From positions 62,001 through 126,000 of the forward strand of contig NZ_NIHE01000004.1 of NCBI RefSeq assembly GCF_002806995.1: a stretch of DNA of 64,000 nucleotides, written 5' to 3'. Source of the DNA: Confluentibacter lentus (GTDB taxonomy: Bacteria > Bacteroidota > Bacteroidia > Flavobacteriales > Flavobacteriaceae). The notes beneath the pieces were generated by a model, which was given only the letters and a program-made list of their open reading frames with translations, had not been told where the DNA came from and did no database searches. The position numbers were made by a program, and so were the translations under genes. Shown here in pieces: positions 1 to 7,925 of this stretch (its first letter is position 1; every line of letters starts with the position of its first letter).

Positions 1-427
1 AAATATCAAATTCCTCTTGACTAATGGCTTGTTTTTCTAGTAATAATTTTGCCCTTCTCTGATTTTCAGAAGCCAATTGTTGTGCCGTTCTTGCTTTAGA
101 TAATTGTGCACGAAGTTCAATGTCATTCACTCGAAGCAACACTTGATTTTTAGATACTTTAGCACCTTCTTCAAAATTAATACTTTCTACAACGCCTGCA
201 ATTTCGCTTCTAATATTAATTTCTTCATTAGATTCCAAGGTTCCTGAAAGTGAAAGATTATCGTCAAATTTTTGAGGTTTTAAGACTTCACCTTCTACAC
301 TCATTACAGGTGCCGCTTTCTTAAAATTTCCTTGGCTGTTGGCTTTTTTATTTTCAGTAACCCTGTAGATGATTAGGGCAACTATTCCGATAATAATAAC
401 GGTGTAAATTAGATATCTTTTTTTCAT
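1..427 (-). CDS. RND efflux periplasmic adaptor (HlyD/MFP family), N-terminal part
   Basis: The reading frame starts at an ATG at 427 and leaves the window at its left edge, so only about 142 N-terminal residues are visible. Residues 4-21 form an uncleaved membrane anchor. A stretch typical of membrane-fusion proteins follows: SLSGTLESNEEINIRSEIAG, then VESINFEEGAKVSKNQVLLRVND, the first half of the biotinyl-lipoyl hairpin domain, and then the start of the coiled-coil hairpin (QLSKARTAQQLASENQRRAK). Such adaptors link an inner-membrane RND pump to a TolC-like channel. The partner genes would lie to the left, outside the window. The family call is firm; the substrate cannot be told. Confidence 0.85.
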   Translation of the reverse strand, partial: MKKRYLIYTVIIIGIVALIIYRVTENKKANSQGNFKKAAPVMSVEGEVLKPQKFDDNLSLSGTLESNEEINIRSEIAGVVESINFEEGAKVSKNQVLLRVNDIELRAQLSKARTAQQLASENQRRAKLLLEKQAISQEEFDI

Positions 428-877
428 TAAAGTTGGCGGTTATCGCATGTTAATTAAGCATACAATTTTTACAAAGCTACTTGTTATCAGTCAAAAAAAT
501 TACAACTTAATTTTTATTTAACAGAATTTTAGATGTTTTCTTTAAAATCATTCCTAATGGAGTTATGGAGAGTGTTTTTAAATGCTTTTATTGTTAAAAA
601 TGGATAAAATAAATTCTGATTTTAGCCTTATTTAATTTCTTATAAATTTTTAAATTGATATAAAATTGTCACAATAATGAGTTTCAAACTTAACATGATA
701 GGTTTAACCTCTAGTGTTTTTTTATTATTCTATATGAGTAACTATGTCGTTCATCGGAAATTAAGTAGTTCGTCGATTGTCAAATGTTAAAAAAAAACGC
801 GTTTCATCGAATAAAATAGTTTTTAATCTGCTTTAAGGCTAATTTCGTGAGAGAATTAATCCCAAATCAATTCGAAC
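428..877. other. Divergent intergenic region between efflux adaptor and LRR gene
   Basis: 450 bases of AT-rich DNA between two divergent genes. Apart from the -7-like box of the adaptor I see no ORF, hairpin with T-run or repeat. It presumably carries the promoters of both genes. Confidence 0.5.
472..479 (-). promoter_or_regulatory. Possible -7 element for the efflux adaptor
   Basis: On the minus strand TAGCTTTG matches the Bacteroidota -7 consensus TAnnTTTG and lies 45 bases before the ATG at 427. No TTG element at the expected 19-base spacing is visible, so the call rests on one box only. Confidence 0.35.
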
Positions 878-1708
878 ATGAAAACTATAAAACTACTTTT
901 AATCTGCTTTTTTGTTACAGCATACTCTTTCGCAGATATTTCCTCAACTGAAAAGGATGCCTTAATGGCACTATACAATGATACAAATGGCAGTAATTGG
1001 AATGCTACCTGGGATTTAAACAAGTCTGTAGATACTTGGTACGGAATCAAAATAGAAAACGATAAGATAGTTGAGATTAATTTACCTTTTAATAATCTTG
1101 AAGGTAAGTTGCCTGAAGAAATAGGTAGTTTATTATCTTTAAGAGTATTAAATTTTGGATTTAATAAAATAAGTGGCACGATACCAACTTCTATTAAAAA
1201 TCTAAAAGAGTTAACCTCTTTAGAACTATTCATGAATAAGTTAGAAGGAACGATACCTTCTGAATTAGGTGAACTAAAAAAATTAGAATCATTAAAATTA
1301 TATAGTAATAACCTTACAGGTGAAATACCATCTGAATTAATGGGGTTAATCAATTTAAAAGAACTTTTATTAGGAAGCAATTTTTTAACAGGAACCATTC
1401 CAAACGAAATTCATCAATTAAGTAAGTTGGAAAAGTTAAGTTTGATGGATAATAAATTAGAAGGTGAAATACCAGTAGAAATTGCACAATTAGGCCAATT
1501 GGAAGAATTGGTGTTATCTAGCAACAAATTAACAGGTGATTTACCAATGGAATTTATAAACTTGAAAAATTTGAATACCATTATGGTAAGTGATAATAAT
1601 TTGAATCAAGAATATATTAGTGTTTCAGGTAAAAATCCGCCAAGTATCATTCAATTAGAAATGCATGGACAAAATGCTACGGCCATCATGGATATTGAAA
1701 AAGAATAG
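878..1708 (+). CDS. Secreted leucine-rich-repeat protein, plant-type repeats
   Basis: 276 residues with a Sec signal peptide (MKTIKLLLICFFVTAYSFA) and then an N-terminal cap (STEKDALMALYNDTNGSNW, then W-x-x-W-x-G) like that before plant-type LRRs. About seven repeats of roughly 24 residues follow, with the pattern LxxLxxLxLxxNxLxGxIPxEL (for example NNLTGEIPSELMGLINLKEL). The short C-terminus shows no sorting domain. The gene stands alone and ends in a strong terminator. LRR solenoids bind proteins or glycans, so an adhesion or surface-recognition role is likely but not shown. The family call is firm. Confidence 0.88.
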   Translation: MKTIKLLLICFFVTAYSFADISSTEKDALMALYNDTNGSNWNATWDLNKSVDTWYGIKIENDKIVEINLPFNNLEGKLPEEIGSLLSLRVLNFGFNKISGTIPTSIKNLKELTSLELFMNKLEGTIPSELGELKKLESLKLYSNNLTGEIPSELMGLINLKELLLGSNFLTGTIPNEIHQLSKLEKLSLMDNKLEGEIPVEIAQLGQLEELVLSSNKLTGDLPMEFINLKNLNTIMVSDNNLNQEYISVSGKNPPSIIQLEMHGQNATAIMDIEKE

Positions 1709-1737
1709 TTTTAGTTAGAATTTCTTAAATCTTAAAG

Positions 1738-1770
1738 AGAGGTTGTATTTAAATACAGCCTCTTTTTTTT
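1738..1770 (+). terminator. Rho-independent terminator of the LRR gene
   Basis: AGAGGTTGTATTT pairs with AAATACAGCCTCT (one G-U pair), followed by a run of eight or more T. It begins 30 bases after the LRR stop codon. Confidence 0.9.
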
Positions 1771-1783
1771 ATAATTTTATGGG

Positions 1784-1963
1784 ATGATAGAACATTATTT
1801 TAGTTGTCCGTATTGTTGGGAAAGCATTTCTATGCTATTGGATTCTTCTATTTCAAAACAATCCTATATTGAAGATTGTGAAGTGTGTTGCAACCCAATA
1901 CAAGTTACAGTTGAATTTTTCGACATGGAACTTATAGATTTTCAGGCGGATAGTGTTGAGTAA
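1784..1963 (+). CDS. CPXCG-type cysteine-rich small protein
   Basis: A 59-residue frame from ATG 1784 to TAA 1963. It begins MIEHYFSCPYCWESISMLLD and contains a second pair, EDCEVCCNPIQV, so two CxxC knuckles could bind one zinc ion. Length, opening YxCPYCWE and the second knuckle match the short CPXCG-motif cysteine-rich family (Cys_rich_CPXG), which has no established function. It sits directly after the LRR terminator and before the tRNA promoter, so it is probably transcribed alone or by read-through. Confident as a real gene; role unknown. Confidence 0.85.
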   Translation: MIEHYFSCPYCWESISMLLDSSISKQSYIEDCEVCCNPIQVTVEFFDMELIDFQADSVE

Positions 1964-1984
1964 TAATATTTTTAAATATAATCA

Positions 1985-2014
1985 TTGTAAAAATTAAAAA
2001 GGATTGTATATTTG
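1985..2014 (+). promoter_or_regulatory. Promoter of the initiator tRNA gene
   Basis: TTG at 1985-1987, a 19-base spacer, and TATATTTG at 2007-2014 fit the Bacteroidota sigma-A consensus TTTG-N19-TAnnTTTG. Transcription would begin near 2020, about 65 bases before the mature tRNA. Confidence 0.75.
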
Positions 2015-2085
2015 CAGTCCAATACAGTTTTGTCGGCATTATGAACCGAAAGTTAAAAGCTAAGCAAATTGTTTTGAGATTAAAT

Positions 2086-2158
<73 letters not shown>

Positions 2159-2171
2159 CTAACAAAGACAA

Positions 2172-2200
2172 GGCTTTCGAAAAATCGAGAGCCTTTTTTT
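2172..2200 (+). terminator. Terminator after the tRNA
   Basis: GGCTTTCGA pairs with TCGAGAGCC (one G-U pair) around a short A-rich loop, followed directly by a run of T. It lies 13 bases after the tRNA. Confidence 0.88.
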
Positions 2201-2257
2201 TATTCTGCATAGTAAAGGATAATGCGATTTTTGTATTTGGTTCTTTTATATTTAAAC

Positions 2258-3229
2258 TCAAATATTCTTACTGTATTTATTTCTATATTCAATAGGGGTT
2301 AAACCTGTTATTTTTTTAAAAACAGTGCGAAAGGCCTTTGTGTCGGTATAACCAACATCAAACATAACTTCAGAGATATTTTTTCTGGTACACTCAAAAC
2401 TGCGTTTGGCAGCTTCTATTTTCACACGCTGGTGGTATTGAATAATGGTATTGTCTGTGGCTTGTTTAAAACGACGTTCTAAACTTCTGCGGCTCACTGC
2501 TACCATGGTTGACATATCATCAACCGTTATCTTTTCTTGATAATTGGCTTCAATATATTCTTGCACCTTTTTAACTTCAACATCATTGTGATTTTTTTGT
2601 CCGCTAAACATCATAAAAGCAGATTGATTTTCCCTGTCAATGTCAATAGCAAAATATTTTGAAGCCAATATAGCGGTATCCCTATTAGTATATTTTTCCA
2701 ATAAATAAAGTAATAAATTCCAATATGAGTTAGCTCCACCACTGGAATAAATACCATTTTCTTCAGTAATGATACTTCCATCCATAATATCAACATCAGG
2801 AAAAGTTTCCTTAAATTCATTATAAAAAGCCCAATGTGTAGAACATTTTTTTCCATTTAAAATACCTGTGGAGGCCAATAAAAATGCACCTACACACAGT
2901 GAAGCTACTTCTGCTCCCTTATTATAATGATTTAATATCCAAGGTATGGCATCGCGGTTTAAATCTACCGCAGTTTTCATATTACCAAAAAGCGCAGGGA
3001 TGATGATGAGATCGGTTTCTATAGCATCATTCAATATATAATCGGTATGTACAGAAAACAAGCCATTGTTAAATTTTACTTCATGGTTTAATCCAACAAG
3101 ATTAACTTCAAAAAGAGGTTGCTCTCCATTGGCTTGCAAAAATTGGTTGGCAACCGAAAACATATATTGCGGATCTGCAACTGCTTCAATAACAGCAGAC
3201 TCTGGTACTAAAATGGATACTTTCTTCAT
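2258..3229 (-). CDS. GlxA-like AraC-family transcriptional regulator with DJ-1/PfpI domain
   Basis: 323 residues. Residues 1-190 form a DJ-1/PfpI-type domain that opens MKKVSILVPESAVIEA and has the nucleophile-elbow-like segment EVASLCVGAFLLAS, with its cysteine near residue 112. Residues 215-320 form an AraC DNA-binding domain with two helix-turn-helix units (ITVDDMSTMVAVSRRSLERR; NISEVMFDVGYTDTKAFRTV) and the closing GLTPIEYRNKY. This is the GlxA/FtrA architecture, where the DJ-1 part is thought to sense a small molecule. It is divergent from the SRPBCC-VOC-DoxX genes and may control them; that is inference from position. Confidence 0.9.
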   Translation of the reverse strand: MKKVSILVPESAVIEAVADPQYMFSVANQFLQANGEQPLFEVNLVGLNHEVKFNNGLFSVHTDYILNDAIETDLIIIPALFGNMKTAVDLNRDAIPWILNHYNKGAEVASLCVGAFLLASTGILNGKKCSTHWAFYNEFKETFPDVDIMDGSIITEENGIYSSGGANSYWNLLLYLLEKYTNRDTAILASKYFAIDIDRENQSAFMMFSGQKNHNDVEVKKVQEYIEANYQEKITVDDMSTMVAVSRRSLERRFKQATDNTIIQYHQRVKIEAAKRSFECTRKNISEVMFDVGYTDTKAFRTVFKKITGLTPIEYRNKYSKNI

Positions 3230-3233
3230 ATTC

Positions 3234-3264
3234 CAAATGTAATAAATCCATTTGTCGTAATCAA
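3234..3264 (-). promoter_or_regulatory. Promoter of the AraC-type regulator, possibly leaderless
   Basis: On the minus strand TTG, a 20-base gap and TACATTTG fit the Bacteroidota promoter. The -7 box ends only four bases before the ATG at 3229, so transcription should start at or just inside the start codon. That implies a leaderless message, or a true start further in. Confidence 0.55.
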
Positions 3265-3346
3265 CCCTTTTGATAGCCGTTATTGCACACTGTTAGAAAA
3301 TTATATGTTTCCGAAATTTGTAAGAGAACAATTAAACTAATAAAAA

Positions 3347-3757
3347 ATGGAACGGATAACAATTAAAGCAAATGTAAAATCATCAGCGAAAAAGGTTTGG
3401 GAATTATGGACAAATCCTAAACATATTGTAAAATGGAACACAGCATCTGAAGATTGGCATACACCTCGTGCAGAAAACGATTTAAGGGTTGGCGGGCAAT
3501 TCTTGTCTAGAATGGAAGCTAAAGATGGTAGTTTTGGTTTTGATTTTATAGGAATTTATGATGAAGTTGAACCATTAAAAAGAATAGCTTATACCATGGA
3601 AGATGGACGTAAAGCTGAAATCGATTTTAAGGAGAATCAGGAAAGTGTTGAAATTATTACCGTTTTTGATGCAGAATCACAAAACCCTATCGATATGCAA
3701 CGAACCGGTTGGCAAGCGATTTTGGATAATTTCAAAATTTATGCAGAAAGTAATTAG
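3347..3757 (+). CDS. SRPBCC (AHSA1/START-like) domain protein
   Basis: 136 residues covering a single SRPBCC domain. It opens with ITIKANVKSSAKKVWELWTN, continues with KHIVKWNTASEDWHTPRAEND and RVGGQFLSRMEA, and ends in the long C-terminal helix RTGWQAILDNFKIYAES. This is the AHSA1-like form common in Bacteroidota, a helix-grip fold that binds hydrophobic ligands. It is first of four co-directional genes (SRPBCC, two VOC, DoxX) with short gaps, a set often found together near AraC or WYL regulators. No ligand can be predicted. Confidence 0.88.
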   Translation: MERITIKANVKSSAKKVWELWTNPKHIVKWNTASEDWHTPRAENDLRVGGQFLSRMEAKDGSFGFDFIGIYDEVEPLKRIAYTMEDGRKAEIDFKENQESVEIITVFDAESQNPIDMQRTGWQAILDNFKIYAESN

Positions 3758-3793
3758 ATAATAGAAATTTGGCATAGACCTAAAAAATATAAA

Positions 3794-4219
3794 ATGAAAA
3801 ATCTAATATACCCATGCCTTTGGTTTGATAACCAAGCAAAAGAAGCTGCAGAATTTTATTGCCGTATTTTTCCTAATTCAAGAATTATTTTTGAAAGTCC
3901 CATGGTAGTTCAATTTGAACTTAACAGACACCGATTTATGGGCTTAAATGGTGGGCCACAATTTAAGCACAGTGAAGCCGTCTCGTTTGTGATTGAATGT
4001 AAAGACCAACAGGAAATTGATCATTATTGGAACAATCTCATTGCAGATGGCGGACAAGAAAGCATGTGCGGATGGTGCAAAGATAAATTTGGCGTGTCGT
4101 GGCAAGTAGTTCCTACTGTTTTAGGCGTCTTAATGCGTGACCCAGAAAAATCTAAAAAAGTATTTGAAGTTGTAATGACCATGCGGAAATTGGATGTGCA
4201 AACCATATTAAATGCTTAA
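3794..4219 (+). CDS. VOC-superfamily protein, PhnB-like
   Basis: 141 residues with the PhnB/3-demethylubiquinone-methyltransferase-like VOC fold: IYPCLWFDNQAKEAAEFYCR, then FPNSRI, HRFMGLNGGPQFKHSEAVSF, and GWCKDKFGVSWQVVPTVL. These are typical of the small PhnB-type VOC proteins, which are not methyltransferases despite old names. Most of this subgroup has no known reaction. It follows the SRPBCC gene by 36 bases and precedes a second VOC gene by 10, so the genes are probably co-transcribed. Confidence 0.88.
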   Translation: MKNLIYPCLWFDNQAKEAAEFYCRIFPNSRIIFESPMVVQFELNRHRFMGLNGGPQFKHSEAVSFVIECKDQQEIDHYWNNLIADGGQESMCGWCKDKFGVSWQVVPTVLGVLMRDPEKSKKVFEVVMTMRKLDVQTILNA

Positions 4220-4229
4220 CAGTTAATTT

Positions 4230-4640
4230 ATGTCAGCACAAATTCAATCATATTTAACTTTTAAAGGCAATTGTAGGGAAGCCATGATGTTTTATAAATC
4301 GTGCTTTGGTGGGGAACTCACCTTACAAACCATTGGAGATTCTCCGCTCTCTGATAAAATGCCAAAAAAAATGAAAGATTGCATTCTTCATGCGACACTT
4401 ATAAATGATGCTCTTATACTGATGGGAACAGATATGGTGTCATCTCAAGGACTTATAAAAGGGAATAATGTTTCACTTTCGTTAAAGTGCATGAGTCTGG
4501 AACAGATTGAAATATATTTTGAAAAATTGTCGGAAGGCGGGAAGGTTGAGCATCCTTTGGAACATAGTTTTTGGGGAGCTTTATTTGGAGATCTTACCGA
4601 TAAATATGGCAACCATTGGCTGCTGAGTTATGAGCAATAG
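4230..4640 (+). CDS. VOC-superfamily protein, PhnB-like (second copy)
   Basis: 136 residues, a diverged relative of the preceding gene. It opens IQSYLTFKGNCREAMMFYKS and has CFGGELTLQTIGDSP, ALILMGTDM, and the closing GALFGDLTDKYGNHWLLSYE. The last block is the PhnB signature FGD..DKYGxxW. It lies ten bases after its paralogue. No catalytic role is established for this subgroup. Family call firm, function open. Confidence 0.88.
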   Translation: MSAQIQSYLTFKGNCREAMMFYKSCFGGELTLQTIGDSPLSDKMPKKMKDCILHATLINDALILMGTDMVSSQGLIKGNNVSLSLKCMSLEQIEIYFEKLSEGGKVEHPLEHSFWGALFGDLTDKYGNHWLLSYEQ

Positions 4641-4682
4641 ATTTTTATATTTTTAAATTAGTATTAAGCAACGCATATACAA

Positions 4683-5069
4683 ATGAAAACAACAATAACA
4701 AACAAAATCATTTTTTGGACGGCAACCATTATCATCTTTTTATTTGAAGGTGTTATGCCGGCATTCACATCACAAACCGAATTGGCAAAAGAAGGTATCC
4801 GTCATTTAGGGTATCCAGAATATTTTGGGAATACCTTGGTAGTATTTAAAGTGCTAGGTGCTTTGGCTTTGGTCATTCCGCAAGTGCCAAATCGAATTAA
4901 AGAGTGGGCGTATGCTGGTTTTACATTCGATTTTATATTTGCAAGTATCAGTCATTACGCGGTGGACGGATTCGATTTTCAAACCATTTTCCCATTAATT
5001 ATACTAACCATATTAATGGTTTCTTATATCTATTTTCATAAACTGAAAGCCACAACTTTAAGAGCGTAG
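4683..5069 (+). CDS. DoxX-family integral membrane protein
   Basis: 128 residues with four predicted membrane helices: residues 7-27, 55-75 (VFKVLGALALVIPQV), 80-98 and 105-122. The pattern EGIRHLGYPEYFGNTLVVFKVLGA is characteristic of the short DoxX-like family in Bacteroidota. Proteins of this family are linked to quinone or thiol redox biology in a few cases, but this short form is uncharacterised. Last of the four-gene group begun by the SRPBCC gene. Confidence 0.87.
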   Translation: MKTTITNKIIFWTATIIIFLFEGVMPAFTSQTELAKEGIRHLGYPEYFGNTLVVFKVLGALALVIPQVPNRIKEWAYAGFTFDFIFASISHYAVDGFDFQTIFPLIILTILMVSYIYFHKLKATTLRA

Positions 5070-5170
5070 TAAAATAGCTTAAAAAATTTTGTAATGGAAC
5101 GCAACTAAATGTAGTTTTTAGCATCTGTACGTATATTCTCTTTGGTAACATCAATTGAATTATTTCTAGA

Positions 5171-5404
5171 ATGGTAGAAGTTTTTAAGACCAACATCACA
5201 AAGCAAAAGCAATCAAAACAGATTCTTGAGAAACTAGCTGAAACGTTTCCCAAATACAAAATCAACTTCGATTTGGAAGATTGCGATAACATTTTGCGAA
5301 TTGAAAATCCCATTGGGGAAGTTCATAATGATCAAGTTATTCAATTAATTAGTGATGTTGGTTTTTGTATTGAACCGTTAAGAGAGGAGTTTTCTAATGA
5401 TTGA
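5171..5404 (+). CDS. Small conserved protein, ferredoxin-like fold suspected
   Basis: 77 residues with no signal or membrane segment. Its central block NFDLEDCDNILRIENP is nearly the same as one in the protein encoded at 7172-7390 (NFDLEDCDNILRVECP), so the two are paralogues. The length and the opening VEVFKTNITK suggest a beta-alpha-beta-beta-alpha-beta fold like heavy-metal-associated domains, but the metal-binding CxxC is absent. One copy lies on each side of the WYL regulator gene. Function unknown. Confidence 0.75.
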   Translation: MVEVFKTNITKQKQSKQILEKLAETFPKYKINFDLEDCDNILRIENPIGEVHNDQVIQLISDVGFCIEPLREEFSND

Positions 5405-5448
5405 ATTTTTGATAACACCATAAAATAACTTCAAATAATTAACTTTCT

Positions 5449-6411
5449 TCAATCCACGAGTTTCAATTCCCCTTTTTTCAATATCTCTTTAACCCGAATT
5501 TTTAATCTTTCAGGTTCTATTATTTTAGCATAATCACAAAACATAAGATACCATCGGGAGAATCCGTTTTCTATATCGGTGGTCATAAAAGTCATTTCTA
5601 CATGATTTCCTTTCATTTTTTCTGAAATGAATCCATGGTGTTTCTTGTCGCCACTAATGTATCGTGCCACTGTTTTATCTACTAAAATAATGACTTTTGT
5701 TTTTTCAATGGTTTTCTCTTTTTCGCGGTGTTCATCTATGGTTCCGTGTTCCGAAGTAAACGGCAGTTGCGTTCTGCTAATCAATAACATTCTATCAGTT
5801 CTAAATTGCCTGTAATCATGCCTGATATGGCAATAACCCAACACATACCAAAATCCGTTTTCGTGAAACAAACCAACGGGTTCTATATATCTTTCAGAAG
5901 GCGTGTCGCTATTTAAAGCATGATATTTTAAAAAGACTTGTTTTTTTTCGGCAACGCTTTCAAAAAGAATTTCTAAGGCATTTGGTAAATTTTTATTGAA
6001 AAGTTCTTGAGATGGGTCTACCATAATTTGGGATTCTAATGCTGAAATCCAATCTTTTTCCCGTCCGCGTAACACCGATTTTACTTTAAACATGGCAGAT
6101 TCATGATGGCTTCCCAAAGATTTATCAACAAATTTCTGCATAAACTTTTCAGCAGCCACAAAGCTTCCCGCTTCTTCACGTGTAAACATAACAGGTGGCA
6201 ATCTGTAGCCTTCCATGATGGAATAACCAACGCCAGCTTCACTCACAATAGGAACGCCAGAAGCTTCTAGGGTTTTGACGTCTCTGTAAATGGTGCGTAA
6301 ACTGACTTGAAATCTATCAGACAATTCTTGGGCTTTTACAATACGTTTGGATTGCAATTGCACTAGAATGGCAACAATACGGTCAAAACGTTTTACGGAA
6401 TCTAAACTCAT
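5449..6411 (-). CDS. YafY-type transcriptional regulator (HTH plus WYL domain)
   Basis: An upstream in-frame ATG at 6486 would add 25 poorly conserved residues, so I take the ATG at 6411 (MSLDSVKRFDRIVAILVQLQ), the usual start of this family; about 320 residues. The N-terminus is a DeoR-like winged helix (ELSDRFQVSLRTIYRDVKTL, then GVPIVSEAGVGYSIMEGYRL). The WYL domain occupies roughly residues 145-235 (RYIEPVGLFHENGFWYVLGY, YRQFRTDRM) and a WCX region follows. WYL domains bind nucleic acid or small ligands. It is divergent from a DinB-family gene, with two palindromes between them that may be its operators. Confidence 0.9.
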   Translation of the reverse strand: MSLDSVKRFDRIVAILVQLQSKRIVKAQELSDRFQVSLRTIYRDVKTLEASGVPIVSEAGVGYSIMEGYRLPPVMFTREEAGSFVAAEKFMQKFVDKSLGSHHESAMFKVKSVLRGREKDWISALESQIMVDPSQELFNKNLPNALEILFESVAEKKQVFLKYHALNSDTPSERYIEPVGLFHENGFWYVLGYCHIRHDYRQFRTDRMLLISRTQLPFTSEHGTIDEHREKEKTIEKTKVIILVDKTVARYISGDKKHHGFISEKMKGNHVEMTFMTTDIENGFSRWYLMFCDYAKIIEPERLKIRVKEILKKGELKLVD

Positions 6412-6537
6412 AATGGCATAACATATTTCCCAAAGATAGGACTTCAAATGAAAGTATAAACCAAAATCAAGTTTCAATTTATTCATTGGAATGTGATATT
6501 AACAACTTAATTACCACACAAATTAAACCCTAGTTTG

Positions 6538-6553
6538 TGACAATGGTTTGTCA
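6538..6553. promoter_or_regulatory. Operator-like palindrome, TGACAA-N4-TTGTCA
   Basis: A perfect 6+6 inverted repeat in the 247-base gap between the divergent WYL regulator and DinB genes. A related palindrome lies about 61 bases to the right. Inferred as a binding site for the WYL regulator. Confidence 0.5.
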
Positions 6554-6598
6554 ACAATAAAATCAGTTTTCGTTTTTTTTAAAATTCTTTTTTACTGC

Positions 6599-6614
6599 TG
6601 ACAAACTGCTGTCA
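6599..6614. promoter_or_regulatory. Operator-like palindrome, TGACA-N6-TGTCA
   Basis: A 5+5 inverted repeat embedded in the direct repeat CTGCTGACA/CTGCTGTCA, 44 bases before the DinB-family ATG. It shares the TGACA/TGTCA half-sites with the palindrome at 6538. Confidence 0.48.
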
Positions 6615-6658
6615 CACGTCCATTTTAATTTTGAATTAGAATTTAAAAACAAACAATT

Positions 6659-7156
6659 ATGGAAACTACATTAAACAAAAACACAAAACATTATGACGTG
6701 ATAACGCCAACCGATTTAATAAACCATTGGCAAGGACACAGAGGTTTAACACGCCGGGTGATTGAAGCATTTCCTGAGGAAGCATTTTTTAATCATACCA
6801 TAGGAGGGATGCGTCCTTTTTCAGACATGGTGATGGAACTTTTAGGCATTGCAGGGCCAGGGATTAAAGAAATCGCCTCTGGTGTGCAAGCACCACTTAA
6901 TGAGAATTTTGATCACGGCAATAAAAAAGCAAAAATCCTTGAATTATGGGACGAAGCAACCAACGACATCAATACTTATTGGGTTCAAATAAAACCGGAG
7001 CAATTTCAACAACATATTAAAATATTCGGTCAATATGAAGGTACTGTTCATTCCTCAATATTTTATTTTATTGATAATGAAATTCACCATAGGGGACAAG
7101 GATATGTATATCTACGCTCGTTGGGTATTGAGCCACCACCATTTTACGAGCGTTAA
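6659..7156 (+). CDS. DinB-family protein
   Basis: 165 residues forming a DinB/YfiT-like four-helix bundle. Visible elements are LINHWQGHRGLTRRVIEAFP with one candidate metal histidine, the PFSDMVMELLGIAGPGIKEI helix, and EIHHRGQGYVYLRSLGIEPP with the paired histidines that usually complete the metal site. Family members are metal-dependent, often thiol transferases, but most, like this one, lack an assigned reaction. It is divergent from the WYL regulator and followed after 15 bases by a small paralogue of the 5171-5404 gene. Confidence 0.88.
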   Translation: METTLNKNTKHYDVITPTDLINHWQGHRGLTRRVIEAFPEEAFFNHTIGGMRPFSDMVMELLGIAGPGIKEIASGVQAPLNENFDHGNKKAKILELWDEATNDINTYWVQIKPEQFQQHIKIFGQYEGTVHSSIFYFIDNEIHHRGQGYVYLRSLGIEPPPFYER

Positions 7157-7171
7157 TTAAAAACAATTTGT

Positions 7172-7390
7172 ATGACAACTGTTTTGGTATTTAAAACGTC
7201 TATTCATAAAAAAAGTCATATTAAAAAGGTAAAACCACTTTTGAATCATTTGATTGCCAAAAACGGTTATTGGAATTTTGACTTGGAGGATTGCGACAAC
7301 ATCCTCCGAGTCGAATGCCCAAGCATTAAAAGTGACATCATTTGTAATGTCTTAAACAATCATGGATTTTTATGTGAGGAGTTGTATTGA
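7172..7390 (+). CDS. Small conserved protein, paralogue of the 5171-5404 product
   Basis: 72 residues, opening MTTVLVFKTSIHKKSHIKKV, with the block NFDLEDCDNILRVECP shared with the 77-residue protein upstream of the WYL regulator. The two genes carry the same motif in opposite halves of a symmetrical neighbourhood. No CxxC, signal or membrane helix. It follows DinB by 15 bases and is probably co-transcribed with it. Function unknown. Confidence 0.75.
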   Translation: MTTVLVFKTSIHKKSHIKKVKPLLNHLIAKNGYWNFDLEDCDNILRVECPSIKSDIICNVLNNHGFLCEELY

Positions 7391-7925
7391 TTTTTTATTG
7401 GGTTAGTACAAATTACCTTTCATAGTAATAAAATGATAAATAATCAGTCCACTACCAACTGAATGAAATGGACAAAATAAATAAATAATATCTTACTATT
7501 AATAGACTTTAATCTTGTAAGTCTCTTACATTTCTTCCTAATTTTATGCTGCTAGGGCATATTAACTTAAATAATTCGGTTTTCTTATTTTTTTGTTAAA
7601 ATATTTAACATCTGGTAATATTTAATACTTTTTATTCTTAATATTATAGACCTTATTGAATAAATGATGGCTTTTGAAAATAAAATAAAGTCTCATTTTT
7701 TTGATTAAAAAATAGCAGATTGAGTTAAAATCTTGAGCAAGAACAAGAGCTGTTTTCAGAAAGATGATTATTTGCACAAGGGTGGCCATTATATTTTTAA
7801 ATGCTTTTTAAATGTGTTTAAAGGCTTTATTGTAAAGATGGAAGTTGGTGAAGGAAGATTAGAAAAGTCAAACAACAACTATAATATTTTATTTTAACCA
7901 ACTATAACTCTTTTGTCGCTTTTTT
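7391..7925. other. 535-base upstream region of the + strand catabolic operon
   Basis: Very AT-rich, with no ORF longer than about 15 codons and no clear TAnnTTTG box at the right distance. The segment TTTTAACCAACTA just before the first PQQ gene also occurs just before the BASS gene at 24518. It should contain the operon promoter and any control sites. Confidence 0.45.

Noticed and set aside
856-1398. Minus-strand open frame of 180 codons across the LRR gene
   Set aside because: It is antisense to LRR repeats, and its own repeated residues are the complement of those repeats. No start context or family fit.
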